A program made the translations under genes and the position numbers. A stretch of DNA of 64,000 nucleotides from an uncultured Bacilli bacterium (GTDB taxonomy: Bacteria > Bacillota_I > Bacilli_A > RF39 > UBA660): positions 1 through 64,000 of the forward strand of contig CALWAL010000001.1 in the NCBI GenBank assembly GCA_944373145.1. The letters are read 5' to 3'. This document shows positions 1-8,183 of the stretch, piece after piece (position 1 is the stretch's first letter; each line of letters starts with the position of its first letter). The notes beneath the pieces were generated by a model, which saw only the letters and a program-made list of their open reading frames with translations, was not told the origin of the DNA and did no database searches.

Positions 1-3
1 CGT

Positions 4-77
4 GTAAGATCTATATGCTCGCAAACCCTTTATTTATAAGGATTTCTTGGAGGGGTTAAATAAATTGGTATCAAGCA
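4..77. repeat. Accessory-region repeat, copy R1
   Basis: This 74-base stretch differs from the copy at 2621-2694 at only three positions. It ends, on the + strand, in the core GGTTAAATAAATTGGTATCA, which is shared in degraded form at 1431, 2525 and 3594. On the minus strand TTTATTTA and TAAATAAA form an inverted repeat inside it. It lies on the 3' side of the leftmost minus-strand gene block. Confidence 0.8.
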
Positions 78-193
78 TTGAATTGGATTATTATTCATTT
101 TCATCACTTCCTCATAAATCTATTATATTATATCATGTTTTTACTCAAAGAAAAAAGTAGATAAAAATCTACTCGATAAATTGTAATTTGTCT

Positions 194-730
194 TTATTTT
201 TGTATTTCATTAGCTATCTTATCTAAACTAGAAAAATCAATAAAATTAACCTTTTTGTTATAAGTTTCTATCATTGCTCTATCTTCAGCTGTTTGCTTTT
301 CATTTGGTAAATTCTTAACTGCATTATAAAGCAATTTCATCATAGTTTTATGGGCAAAGTTTAATTTTGAATAATCTATTCCACCTCTTAAATGGAAGAT
401 TTTTGCTTTTTCAAGAACTTCTTTTGGTATCTGATTTTTTATATTATTCCTTATATTATTTTTATTTACTTCATCCGTTGGGTCCGAAAGACCAACTGTT
501 GCAATAAGAATTTTTTTGTTTGAAATATTATTTAATTTTTTTAGTGTTTTTGACATCCCTAATACTCCACCGGCATACAAAGCACCTAAATAAATAATAT
601 TATCATAATCATTTATTTGTTGATTAAATTTTTTAAAAGAAATTGCTTTTATATTAGTTCTTTTTGAAAGTTCTTCTGCGTATTGTTTTGTTGTTCCATA
701 GTGAGAACCATATATTATAATACTATTCAT
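194..730 (-). CDS. Flavodoxin-domain protein
   Basis: A 178-residue flavodoxin-fold protein expected to bind FMN and carry electrons in the cytoplasm. The N-terminus reads IIIYGSHYGTTKQYAEEL, the strand-loop-helix that holds the FMN phosphate; a second FMN loop is at YLGALYAGG near residue 50. The whole resembles the Flavodoxin_5 group that includes HemG-like protoporphyrinogen oxidases, but no heme genes are nearby, so the partner is unknown. ATG 730 follows GGAGTTTCT at good spacing. It is the last gene of a minus-strand block (small ORFs at 748 and 931 lie just upstream) that ends at repeat R1, so it may be horizontally acquired. The flavodoxin fold is secure; the specific reaction is not. 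Confidence 0.8.
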   Translation of the reverse strand: MNSIIIYGSHYGTTKQYAEELSKRTNIKAISFKKFNQQINDYDNIIYLGALYAGGVLGMSKTLKKLNNISNKKILIATVGLSDPTDEVNKNNIRNNIKNQIPKEVLEKAKIFHLRGGIDYSKLNFAHKTMMKLLYNAVKNLPNEKQTAEDRAMIETYNKKVNFIDFSSLDKIANEIQK

Positions 731-747
731 AGAAACTCCTTTTTTAT

Positions 748-903
748 TTACTTTTTAAATACTAAAATTGCTTTTGCCGTTCCTGTAATTGACATTGTAA
801 CTAACTCATAGCCATTTTCTAACATTTCATTTGCTTTTTCTTCTACTTTTTGTGCCATATTATCTGCTTTTGGCGAATAATCTATAACAACTGTTTTATA
901 CAT
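748..903 (-). CDS. Small DUF4177-like protein
   Basis: A 51-residue ORF beginning MYKTVVIDYSPKADNMAQKV and ending ITGTAKAILVFKK. ATG 903 is preceded by GAAAGGAAAGGTGACAAAAA, a good ribosome binding site. The pattern of a basic beta strand, a helix, then 'ENGYELV' and a final hydrophobic strand resembles DUF4177-type small proteins, whose function is unknown. It lies 17 bases upstream of the flavodoxin gene and probably shares its transcript. Recognition rests on overall pattern, not on a diagnostic residue. Confidence 0.6.
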   Translation of the reverse strand: MYKTVVIDYSPKADNMAQKVEEKANEMLENGYELVTMSITGTAKAILVFKK

Positions 904-930
904 TTTTTGTCACCTTTCCTTTCTATATAA

Positions 931-1131
931 TCATTTATTTTTTTCATTTTTTGAAATATATAGTACCAATAATATTATTCCTGTTAAATTAATTCCTATT
1001 GATAAACCTAATAACAAACCTGAACTAAATTCACTAAATGGTGTAACTTCATTACCACAAAATAAGGTATAAGCCAAGTACAATATATTTCCTAATATTA
1101 TTAATAATATTCCAGTTTTTCCTTTATGCAT
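931..1131 (-). CDS. Small two-helix membrane protein
   Basis: A 66-residue protein with two hydrophobic segments (about residues 7-24 and 35-58) joined by a short polar loop and ending in a lysine-rich tail (SKNEKNK), consistent with both termini in the cytoplasm. ATG 1131 follows GTGAGGATTACAT. I do not recognise the family. It is the first intact gene of the block that also holds the DUF4177-like and flavodoxin genes; the spacing (27 and 17 bases) suggests one transcript. Confidence 0.55.
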   Translation of the reverse strand: MHKGKTGILLIILGNILYLAYTLFCGNEVTPFSEFSSGLLLGLSIGINLTGIILLVLYISKNEKNK

Positions 1132-1154
1132 ATGTAATCCTCACTTTCAAATTA

Positions 1155-1356
1155 TTATTTATCTATTTCTTCTAATAATAAATCAAAATCTGATTTATCA
1201 TCTTGTTTTCTCTAGAACTTCTGTCGGAAATTCCGACGGAAATCCCTTCTTTAAATTAACCACTCTTTTAAAATATTGTTGATATATTCTGTAATAATGC
1301 TTCGTTTTATTTCAAATAATTCAGCAATCAAATCTTGTATGAACCATAAATCATTA
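1155..1356 (-). pseudogene. RhuM-family remnant
   Basis: Reading the minus strand from about 1356 gives DLWFIQDLIAELFEIKRSI and then NNILKE before a stop at 1251. This matches the N-terminal DNA-binding part of the intact RhuM protein next door (LWLTQKGMAKVFDCSVDNIS then LKNIFKE). After a frame change the sequence reads GFPSEFPTEVLEKTR, and a last short piece ends DFDLLLEEIDK at 1155. No start codon or full domain remains, so this is a decayed paralogue. It contains its own short palindrome (1223-1237) at roughly the position where the intact gene has one. Confidence 0.6.
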
Positions 1357-1430
1357 TTAATTAAAATTACACTAACTTAAAATCACTATTACTATATTCA
1401 TAAGTAACACTTTCTTTCTAATTAATGTAA

Positions 1431-1453
1431 AGGTTAACATTACGATATCAAGC
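1431..1453. repeat. Repeat core, degraded copy R2
   Basis: AGGTTAACATTACGATATCA matches the GGTTAA...GATATCAA core of R1/R3 with the spacer one base shorter. It lies just past the stop codon of the RhuM gene, as the other copies lie past their genes. Confidence 0.5.
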
Positions 1454-1464
1454 TGTTGATTGAA

Positions 1465-2490
1465 TCATTGTTCATTTTCATCACTCACTTCATTATTTTC
1501 CCTTAAATATTTATCATAAAATTCATCCATAGTAGAAATATAATGTTGATCCTGAATCAACCTATACTTTTCATATTCATTTTCTGCTTTTTCCATAGCT
1601 TGCTGATGAGAAATAGTCCCTGAATTTTTTAATACACTTTTTCTTCTAAATTTCAACAAATCATCTGTAGCATTAATCCAATTCTGCATAGTCATAATGT
1701 GTCTTTCCTTAGCTTCGTCTTCTGCAAAAACCAAAAACATATTTGTTAAATCATTTAATTTATTTAATTCTTCTTCGTTTAAATAATTTTTAGCAATCAC
1801 AACATCATACTTGTATATTAGTCCATCAGGTGAGTTCTTCCAGTTAGTGAGACCCATATGTTCTTCTCGATGATTAGCCCTACTATAAATAAGTTCTGCT
1901 GCAGTATGACCAGTTATTGCATAGTGAAGTTTATTTTGAACAATTTTAAAGAAAGTATAAGCTTCTTCACTTTTAGGATTATAATCTACTGATGTTGCAA
2001 TAAATAAATCTGTGATTTTTTGATAAGACATTCTTTCACTTACCCTAATCGTTTTAATTCGTTCTAATAATTCATCAAAATATTTTGCATCATACTTATT
2101 TCCTCTAATAAATCGCTCATCATTTAATACAAACCCTTTAATCATATACTCTTTTAATATTTTAGTTGCCCATATTCTAAATTCTGTTGCCTTTTTAGAA
2201 TTAACACGATACCCAACTGCAATTATTGCGTCTAAATTATATATTTTGGTTTTATAGTTTTTACCATCAGAGGCAGTTATCGAGGTTTCCTCGATAACTG
2301 AATTTTCATTCAGTTCTTTCTCTTTAAAAATATTTTTCAAATGTAATGATATATTATCCACACTACAATCAAAAACTTTAGCCATCCCTTTTTGAGTGAG
2401 CCATAAAGTTTCATCTTTATATATTGCATCAACTACTATATTTCCACTTTTGCCTTTATAAATTAATAAGTTATTTTGTTCATTTAACAT
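1465..2490 (-). CDS. rhuM: RhuM-family protein
   Basis: A 341-residue member of the RhuM family, named for a gene in a Salmonella pathogenicity island and common on mobile DNA; its molecular role is not established. Residues 1-60 hold an HTH-like segment (LWLTQKGMAKVFDCSVDNIS). The family hallmark follows at about 90-130 (TASDGKNYKTKIYNLDAII, then GYRVNSKKATEFRIWATKIL). The C-terminal half is helical and charged. ATG 2490 is preceded by GGAGATGAAAGATAT. The gene is flanked on both sides by repeat cores (R2 and 2525-2548) and sits next to a decayed paralogue, consistent with a mobile cassette. A strong palindrome (2274-2300) lies inside the reading frame. Confidence 0.85.
   Translation of the reverse strand: MLNEQNNLLIYKGKSGNIVVDAIYKDETLWLTQKGMAKVFDCSVDNISLHLKNIFKEKELNENSVIEETSITASDGKNYKTKIYNLDAIIAVGYRVNSKKATEFRIWATKILKEYMIKGFVLNDERFIRGNKYDAKYFDELLERIKTIRVSERMSYQKITDLFIATSVDYNPKSEEAYTFFKIVQNKLHYAITGHTAAELIYSRANHREEHMGLTNWKNSPDGLIYKYDVVIAKNYLNEEELNKLNDLTNMFLVFAEDEAKERHIMTMQNWINATDDLLKFRRKSVLKNSGTISHQQAMEKAENEYEKYRLIQDQHYISTMDEFYDKYLRENNEVSDENEQ
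2274..2300. repeat. Perfect palindrome inside rhuM
   Basis: CAGTTATCGAGG and CCTCGATAACTG are perfect 12-base arms around TTT. They encode the SVIEETSIT linker between the HTH region and the ASDGK motif. A hairpin this strong inside a coding region is unusual in such AT-rich DNA. Confidence 0.85.
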
Positions 2491-2524
2491 ATATCTTTCA
2501 TCTCCTTTCTCGTCAAAATATTAT

Positions 2525-2548
2525 GGGGTTAACCTTGTGGTATCAACT
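2525..2548. repeat. Repeat core, degraded copy R3b
   Basis: GGGGTTAACCTTGTGGTATC continues to CAACT and matches the GGTTAA...GGTATCAA core. It lies just upstream of the rhuM ribosome binding site and about 75 bases from the full copy at 2621. Confidence 0.5.
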
Positions 2549-2620
2549 AAAAACAAATACCTAATTTTTAGCTATTTTTGATTGCTTTTTATTATTTTTT
2601 ACCTTTTTTTGAAAAAATGC

Positions 2621-2694
2621 GTAAAACCTATATGCTCGCAAACCCTTTATTTATAAGGATTTCTTGGAGAGGTTAAATAAATTGGTATCAAGCA
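2621..2694. repeat. Accessory-region repeat, copy R3
   Basis: Near-identical to R1 (three differences in 74 bases). It lies between the 3' end of the GNAT gene (stop 2741) and the rhuM start. Such identity between non-coding segments 2.6 kb apart implies recent duplication or maintenance by recombination. Confidence 0.85.
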
Positions 2695-2740
2695 ATTGAT
2701 ATTTATTTTATTTTCATTTATATATATCACTTCCTTTTAA

Positions 2741-3355
2741 TTATTTCGTAACCCTATGCTCATAATTTCTATAAATAAAATTAACATACTTATTTTTATA
2801 TTTTTTAAGCGATTCATCTACATTAATCCAATATACGCTTGTTAATATTCCATCATATGGATCAATTTCTGTCCTTTCTAATTTTCCACCTAATGCTTCC
2901 ACAGTTTTACTTGATCCTAAATTTTCTACATCGCAATCTAACATTACTTTATCTAATCCTATTTTTTGTGCTTCAATTAGCCCAAGATATAAATTAATCT
3001 TGTTATATCCTTTTCTTCTTTCTGTAGGCCTTATTCCGTATCCTATATTTCCACCAAATTGTTTCATCTCTTCTGTTAAATTCCATCTAACATTTATAGT
3101 CCCAATTATTTTATCATCATTCTTTCTAATTAATAAAAAGGTCTTGCTTTGACACCTACTAAGTTTTTTTGCATATTCTTCATATTGCATATTTAAGCAT
3201 CTTTCAAGGGCTTGTTCAAATGTATATCCATCCAATATCTTATCTAACCCTCCTGTCCCATTAATATCTGATTTATATTGTACAAATTCATTTATGTAAT
3301 CTAATATTTCGTTTTTTCGTTCTAACGATGGCATTTCCAAATAAAAAAATTCCAT
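2741..3355 (-). CDS. GNAT-family N-acetyltransferase
   Basis: An acetyl-CoA-dependent acyltransferase of the GNAT superfamily; the substrate is unknown. The acetyl-CoA loop is at GGNIGYGIRPTERRKGYNKI (about residues 100-122), followed by a helix (LGLIEAQKIGL) and the strand VMLDCDVENLGSSKTVEALG. These match the usual beta4-alpha3-beta5 arrangement with the N-x-x-S/A-x-x-x-x-E tail. An ATG also occurs at 3361, but GGGAGGGAG lies only a few bases from it; ATG 3355 has a better gap and starts with the usual MEFFYLEMPS. The gene stands alone between repeat copies R3 and R4. Confidence 0.85.
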   Translation of the reverse strand: MEFFYLEMPSLERKNEILDYINEFVQYKSDINGTGGLDKILDGYTFEQALERCLNMQYEEYAKKLSRCQSKTFLLIRKNDDKIIGTINVRWNLTEEMKQFGGNIGYGIRPTERRKGYNKINLYLGLIEAQKIGLDKVMLDCDVENLGSSKTVEALGGKLERTEIDPYDGILTSVYWINVDESLKKYKNKYVNFIYRNYEHRVTK

Positions 3356-3540
3356 TGGCATTCTCCCTCCCTATTTCAATTAATTTTATTTTCTTTGATA
3401 AGGCCTCCAATTCAACTTATTTATATCATACCTATTTAATAAAATATAGGGTGGGATTATCACCTCTTACTAAAAAGACTTAAAAATACGATATTTTTAT
3501 CGTTTTTACTCAATTTCAGTCAATTTTCACATAAAATAGT

Positions 3541-3613
3541 ATAAGATCTAAAATCTTATAATCCCTTTATTTATAATAATTTATGCAAGTGGTTAAATAA
3601 ATCGTAATCAACC
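3541..3613. repeat. Accessory-region repeat, diverged copy R4
   Basis: It keeps CCCTTTATTTATAA and GGTTAAATAAAT of R1/R3 and the internal TTTATTTA/TAAATAAA inverted repeat, but differs between them (a shorter GGATTTCTTGG part). It lies just past the uracil-DNA glycosylase stop, the same relation to its gene as the other copies. Confidence 0.7.
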
Positions 3614-3645
3614 AGTTAATCGAAGGCTTGGAAAATTTTTCTTCA

Positions 3646-4218
3646 TTACTCATTTTTATCACTAACTTTTATGTTTAATTTTTTAAATATTTCAACATTT
3701 CCTTTATAACCCATAGGAGATATAGGGCTCGGATGATATATTGGAATAATCTTATATCCATTTAGTTCAAATGTTTTTCCAACTACATCCTTAAATTTCT
3801 TATATTTTAAGTTCAAAACCGATCTAGTTGCTGCGTCTCCTAACGATAATATTATTTTAGGTTTAATTATATCAAGTTGCTTTATTAAATAATTTTTACA
3901 ATTAACACCACATTTGATTAAAAACTTTCTATCTTTCGGATAACATTTTATAGCTTCTAAAAAATATATGTCTTCTATTTTTAAATTTATTTCATCTAAT
4001 AATTTTTGTAATACAACACCAGAAGGCAATAATTTATGATTTACATCATACCATGCAATTCCGCTTTTTCTCCATCCATTATTTGCAGGCGCTTCGCCTA
4101 ATATAACAATATCATTCCTAGTTCCTATAGACACTGTTTTACTGTTTGGAAATTTTTCGACCATACTACCGCATAGGTTACATTTATATATTTCATTATC
4201 AACATCTATTAATTGCAC
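3646..4218 (-). CDS. Uracil-DNA glycosylase superfamily protein
   Basis: A 190-residue protein of the uracil-DNA glycosylase superfamily, expected to remove uracil (or a related damaged base) from DNA. Motif 1 is VILGEAPANNGW (about residues 54-65), and motif 2 is the HPSPIS segment near residue 165. Cysteines in CNLCG at 13-17 and in KCYP/CGVNC at about 95-110 could bind an iron-sulfur cluster as in type 4/5 enzymes. The usual GEAPGxxE is changed to GEAPANNGW with an insertion, so this is a divergent branch. The start is GTG 4218 behind GGAGGTAAGGTA. It is a solitary gene followed by repeat R4. Confidence 0.75.
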   Translation of the reverse strand: MQLIDVDNEIYKCNLCGSMVEKFPNSKTVSIGTRNDIVILGEAPANNGWRKSGIAWYDVNHKLLPSGVVLQKLLDEINLKIEDIYFLEAIKCYPKDRKFLIKCGVNCKNYLIKQLDIIKPKIILSLGDAATRSVLNLKYKKFKDVVGKTFELNGYKIIPIYHPSPISPMGYKGNVEIFKKLNIKVSDKNE

Positions 4219-4480
4219 TACCTTACCTCCTTATTGTAATTATCATATTACATATTTTTTAATTCAATCTTTATATTTTACTAGTAATTTAATATTTAAC
4301 CAGTTTATTATTTTCAAAATATTTATAACAATTTTTCCTTACAAAAACAAATATAAATAAATACCTTGATGAATAAAATATACAATTTGAATTATTAACA
4401 TCTATCATATTTCCATTATGTAAGAATTTTTTATAAATTCATCTATTTTAATAGTCTATTGTATATGTCATTTCATTAAA

Positions 4481-5212
4481 TTATGTAATTTTTATTACAT
4501 TGTCAAAAAAACGTGTGCTAGATTTTTGAACAATTTTTATTTTATTATTTTCAATTAATCTATCTATCAAATATACATACAAACTATCTATTAAATAAAT
4601 ATCACTCATTAGATTTGCAACAAACGATGATAATTTAATAGGACCTAATAATCTTAATTTTTCAAGAATCATAAAATCATAATAGTCAATTGATACTGAT
4701 TTAACAATTCCATTTTCTAATATTCGCATTTCAGAATTAATGTCTATAATTTTTTGCCATATATTAGAAAAATTTAATATTTCTTCTTGGGTCAATTTAT
4801 GTTCAAATTTAGTTAGCTCATTTAATTCATTAGGTTGCATTATGCTAGGTGAAAAATATTTATGACTCATACGGTCACTATAAATGACATATAGTTTATC
4901 ATAATATTTATTAATAAGATTACAGATATATAGCATTATTAGATATGAATAAATGTGATAATGACTAGTCCAAATTCTTATTTTATAACCATTATTTATA
5001 GCTTCATTCATAGCTAGAATTTCTTTTTTAAAATAATAATTGCTTTCTTCATTGTACAATTTAATAGGAATATTCATTTTATAAGAATTAATATTAGATA
5101 AATCGCCGACATTAAGCAATGCATTAAATAATAATATATCATTATTTTTTAAATCACTTTTTTTCATGGTGTAATAACATGAATTACCAAAAACTATTTC
5201 TAATGTTTTCAT
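4481..5212 (-). CDS. DUF1835-domain protein
   Basis: A 243-residue protein that starts LEIVFGNSCYYTMKKSDL, the strand and loop that open DUF1835 proteins. RIWTSHYHIYSYLIMLY lies near residue 96. The C-terminal ~75 residues look like the DUF3658 partner (a helical winged-helix-like end: LRLLGPIKLSSFVANLM). Its function is unknown. ATG 5212 follows AGGTGATATAAA. Only 22 bases separate it from the ABC exporter gene upstream, so the two are probably co-transcribed. The 262 bases between it and the glycosylase gene show nothing beyond AT-rich DNA. Confidence 0.7.
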   Translation of the reverse strand: MKTLEIVFGNSCYYTMKKSDLKNNDILLFNALLNVGDLSNINSYKMNIPIKLYNEESNYYFKKEILAMNEAINNGYKIRIWTSHYHIYSYLIMLYICNLINKYYDKLYVIYSDRMSHKYFSPSIMQPNELNELTKFEHKLTQEEILNFSNIWQKIIDINSEMRILENGIVKSVSIDYYDFMILEKLRLLGPIKLSSFVANLMSDIYLIDSLYVYLIDRLIENNKIKIVQKSSTRFFDNVIKIT

Positions 5213-5234
5213 TTTATATCACCTATCAATTATT

Positions 5235-7010
5235 TTAATTTAATTTTCCATAATACATATCACTAAAAATTCCATTTTGCTCCACTAATTCATTAAACTT
5301 TCCATCCTCTTCTATTTTTCCCTTATTAAGAACAATGATACGATCACAATTTTTTAAAGTAGTTAAACGGTGGGCTATAGCAATAATTGTAGTGTTATTT
5401 TCTTCCTTTAATTTTTCTATTTCTTGTTGAATATATTTTTCTGAAGTGTTATCTAAAGCAGCGGTTGCCTCATCTAAAATTAATATTTTAGGTTTACGTA
5501 AAAATATTCTGGCTATGGCAATTCTCTGTCGTTGTCCACCAGATAAATTATTACCACCTTCAGATATTTGTGAATTAAATTTTTCTGGTAAACTATCAAT
5601 ATAATCTAAAATCCGTGCTTTTCTAGCTGCTTCCCTAACCTCCTCTAAAGTAACATCTCTATTAATCCCATATATAATATTTTCATAAATAGTTCCTGCT
5701 ATTAGGAATGGAGTTTGAGGAACTAATGCAATGATATCTGCAATATCATTACGACTTAAATTATCAATATTTGTGTCGTCTAATATTATTGTTCCATCCC
5801 CTTTTTCTAACTTACATATTGCTTTTATTAAAGATGATTTGCCACAACCAGATGGTCCAGCAATTCCTAAATACATGCCTTTTTCAATATCAATATTTAA
5901 TCCATCTAAAATTAGTTTATTTTCATTTTCGGAATAATGAAAATTTAAATTTTTAATATTAATTATTTCAGGAGTTATTTCATTGTTTTTAATATTCAAT
6001 ACTTTGTCATATGAAAAATCATTAGGTATTTCTACCATTTCAAAAAAATCGCTTGCTAGTACTGTACATTCTGACACTTCATCAAAAATTCTATGAAGTT
6101 CTTCTAACGGTTTAATTAGCTGATTAAAGCACAAATAAGCCGTTAAAACAGCTCCAATAGAAATAATTCCTTTAGTAGCTAAATAAGTTGAAAGTCCAAT
6201 AATTAAAACAGTAAAAACAGCTTGATTAATAAATTTTAAACAATCGTACATAGCCATAGATTTATGATGTTTCATTTCTTTATTTCGTAAGAATTCTGAC
6301 TTATTATCAAAACGATTCAACTCAAAATCAACACTATTACAAATTCTAATAACTTCTATACCATTTATTAATTCCACAATTGTACCATCCATAGCTGATT
6401 TACTTTCTAATAATTCTACTCTTATTCCTCTTTGACTATTAACTTGTTTTAATACAATAAAGACACCAATAGGTATCACTAACATCATTGGTAATGCAAG
6501 TTGAAAAGGTAAAGTTAAAAAAATTGTAATAATAGCGGCCATACCATTAAATATTGCCGGGACAAAATCCATAAATAATAATTTTTCTAATTTTATTGTC
6601 CCGTCTAAACATCTATTTAAGCGACCATGAATATTTCCTGTCATATTTTTTCTAAAATATGACAATGGCGCCATTAATAATGATTTTATAACCAAACCGC
6701 GAGCTTTCTTTTCTGTACTAGTAGCTACATCTTCAACCATAACACGTCGTAGTATTTTAATAATTTCATTACCAACATTAACAACTAAAATAAGAATTAA
6801 AAATGGTACAACTTTAGAAAATGACACTTCATTTACGCTCAAAACATCATCAGTAAGCCAACCGATTGCCTTTGGAGTTAGCTGTGTTAATCCTGCTGAA
6901 ATAATCATTATAATAATTATTATTATAAATTTAGCCTTTTGTTTTTTTTCAAGTAATTTATAAAGTTTTTTTAATATACTACTCATATTCTTTTTCTTCA
7001 TTTTATCCAC
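5235..7010 (-). CDS. ABC exporter, fused permease and ATPase
   Basis: A half-size ABC exporter of 591 residues, expected to act as a dimer. Six hydrophobic segments occupy about residues 20-310. The ATPase follows, with Walker A GPSGCGKSS (about 385), Q-loop LVPQTP, signature LSGGQRQR (about 495) and Walker B ILILDEATAALD. The substrate cannot be read from sequence; it could be a lipid, drug or peptide. No C39 peptidase domain is present, unlike the transporter at 21.4-23.5 kb. The first codon may be GTG 7010 (after GGAAGAAGTTAT) or ATG 7001. It is followed closely by the DUF1835 gene. Confidence 0.9.
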   Translation of the reverse strand: MDKMKKKNMSSILKKLYKLLEKKQKAKFIIIIIIMIISAGLTQLTPKAIGWLTDDVLSVNEVSFSKVVPFLILILVVNVGNEIIKILRRVMVEDVATSTEKKARGLVIKSLLMAPLSYFRKNMTGNIHGRLNRCLDGTIKLEKLLFMDFVPAIFNGMAAIITIFLTLPFQLALPMMLVIPIGVFIVLKQVNSQRGIRVELLESKSAMDGTIVELINGIEVIRICNSVDFELNRFDNKSEFLRNKEMKHHKSMAMYDCLKFINQAVFTVLIIGLSTYLATKGIISIGAVLTAYLCFNQLIKPLEELHRIFDEVSECTVLASDFFEMVEIPNDFSYDKVLNIKNNEITPEIINIKNLNFHYSENENKLILDGLNIDIEKGMYLGIAGPSGCGKSSLIKAICKLEKGDGTIILDDTNIDNLSRNDIADIIALVPQTPFLIAGTIYENIIYGINRDVTLEEVREAARKARILDYIDSLPEKFNSQISEGGNNLSGGQRQRIAIARIFLRKPKILILDEATAALDNTSEKYIQQEIEKLKEENNTTIIAIAHRLTTLKNCDRIIVLNKGKIEEDGKFNELVEQNGIFSDMYYGKLN

Positions 7011-7278
7011 ATAACTTCTTCCTTTTTCAATTATATTTTATCATATCATCAATTTCTTTACTATTTATAATTTCATATTTGTAGCAATTTCTCTTTATAT
7101 AAGGTGAGCTGCTTTAAACGGATTATTTTTTATACATTTTTTTAATTTGAATAAATATTTATTTTTTTCCAATCTTAATTTTTACTTTATCAATCTATAC
7201 ATACATCTTTTTTAGATAATTATTTTTGTTAGTAATTTCGTTAAATAATTTATTTATTCCATCTTTATTAACCGCCTA
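7011..7278. other. AT-rich intergenic stretch
   Basis: Between the ABC exporter start and the small ORF at 7279. I see no convincing gene here. It should hold the exporter's promoter, but no clear -35/-10 pair stands out. The AGGTGAGC near 7102 on the + strand is followed by no ORF. Confidence 0.4.
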
Positions 7279-7404
7279 TTATTTTTTATCATCCCATACG
7301 ATTTTATATAACTCATGCATTTCTATATTATATTTTATAGATAACTTTTTGACTAAAATCGTTTCCACACTTCCAATCGGCCTAGTTATATAAATTCTAT
7401 TCAA
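7279..7404 (-). CDS. Possible 41-residue protein
   Basis: A short frame reading NRIYITRPIGSVETILVKKL and ending YKIVWDDKK. It would start at TTG 7404 behind GTAGGTGCTTTT. The amphipathic pattern is protein-like, but it could be the tail of a decayed gene. I do not recognise the family. It lies between the YgjV-like gene and the ABC exporter. Confidence 0.3.
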   Translation of the reverse strand: MNRIYITRPIGSVETILVKKLSIKYNIEMHELYKIVWDDKK

Positions 7405-7433
7405 AAAAGCACCTACTTGCTTCAAATATAAAA

Positions 7434-7466
7434 TAAAAGCAATATGAATTATCGCTTTTATTATGC
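7434..7466 (-). terminator. Terminator after the YgjV-like gene
   Basis: On the minus strand AAAAGC pairs with GCTTTT around an imperfect inner stem, followed by TTTTATTTTA. It overlaps the stop codon of the gene ending at 7461. Confidence 0.55.
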
Positions 7467-7970
7467 CATTACTGGTTTAACACCATTTTTAATATCATTT
7501 TTATATACAGCTATAACACCAGCAATTAATAAAATTAAATAGCCCAAAACCATAAACCACCCTTCATAATACACATAATAAAGGCCATAAAAAAGGCCTG
7601 TAGTAATTCCTGATAATCTAACATATTTCATATTAGATTGCCATAAGCAATATGTTCTAATTACAGAGCCTATTGTCGGTAATAAAGAAATTACACCATT
7701 CCAAACCAAAATGCAGTTAAATATAACCAGTGTTTCAAAGATTAATAATATTATAAAATAAATATTTTTGTTAAACTTATTCTTATTTATGTATATACAA
7801 GTTCTAATAAAATTTATTATGCCTAAAACGGCACCAGTATAAGCGGATATTATAAAATCATAAATTCCTTCACATATACAATTGAAAGATTGTACACACA
7901 AAGATTTTTTTCTGTCTGTAATACAAACACTAATTGTAACTGCTATAAATGCTAAAACACTAAATATCAT
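7461..7970 (-). CDS. YgjV-family inner membrane protein
   Basis: A 169-residue membrane protein with about five to six hydrophobic helices. Its pattern matches the Imp-YgjV family: an N-terminal helix, the CICEGIYDFIISAYTGAVLG segment, then LPTIGSVIRTYCLWQSN, then GLFYGLYYVYYEGWFM. Its function is unknown. ATG 7970 follows AGGTGAATGAAGT. It is a single gene ending in its own terminator, with 213 bases of AT-rich DNA upstream before the acyltransferase stop. Confidence 0.75.
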   Translation of the reverse strand: MIFSVLAFIAVTISVCITDRKKSLCVQSFNCICEGIYDFIISAYTGAVLGIINFIRTCIYINKNKFNKNIYFIILLIFETLVIFNCILVWNGVISLLPTIGSVIRTYCLWQSNMKYVRLSGITTGLFYGLYYVYYEGWFMVLGYLILLIAGVIAVYKNDIKNGVKPVMA

Positions 7971-8145
7971 ACTTCATTCACCTAGTCTACTAAATTCTGT
8001 TTTTTCGTATATTAGTATACAAATATATTTGAAAAATTTTAATTAAATTATGATCAAAAGCCCTTATAGAATCTTCTTTTCATAACCTTATAATGTATCT
8101 TACCATTATATTCTATCAGTAATTATATCATACATTACATTCAAG

Positions 8146-8183
8146 GTATATAAAAAGCAAATTATATTTATACATAATTTGTT
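8146..8183 (-). terminator. Terminator after the acyltransferase gene
   Basis: On the minus strand CAAATTAT and ATAATTTG form an 8-base stem followed by CTTTTTATA. Confidence 0.6.

Noticed and set aside
1-4218. Integron with attC sites
   Set aside because: ATTTAAC on the minus strand fits the RYYYAAC box, but the matching GTTRRRY on the other side is absent in the full copies, spacing differs between copies, and no integrase is present. I keep only 'cassette-like repeat'.
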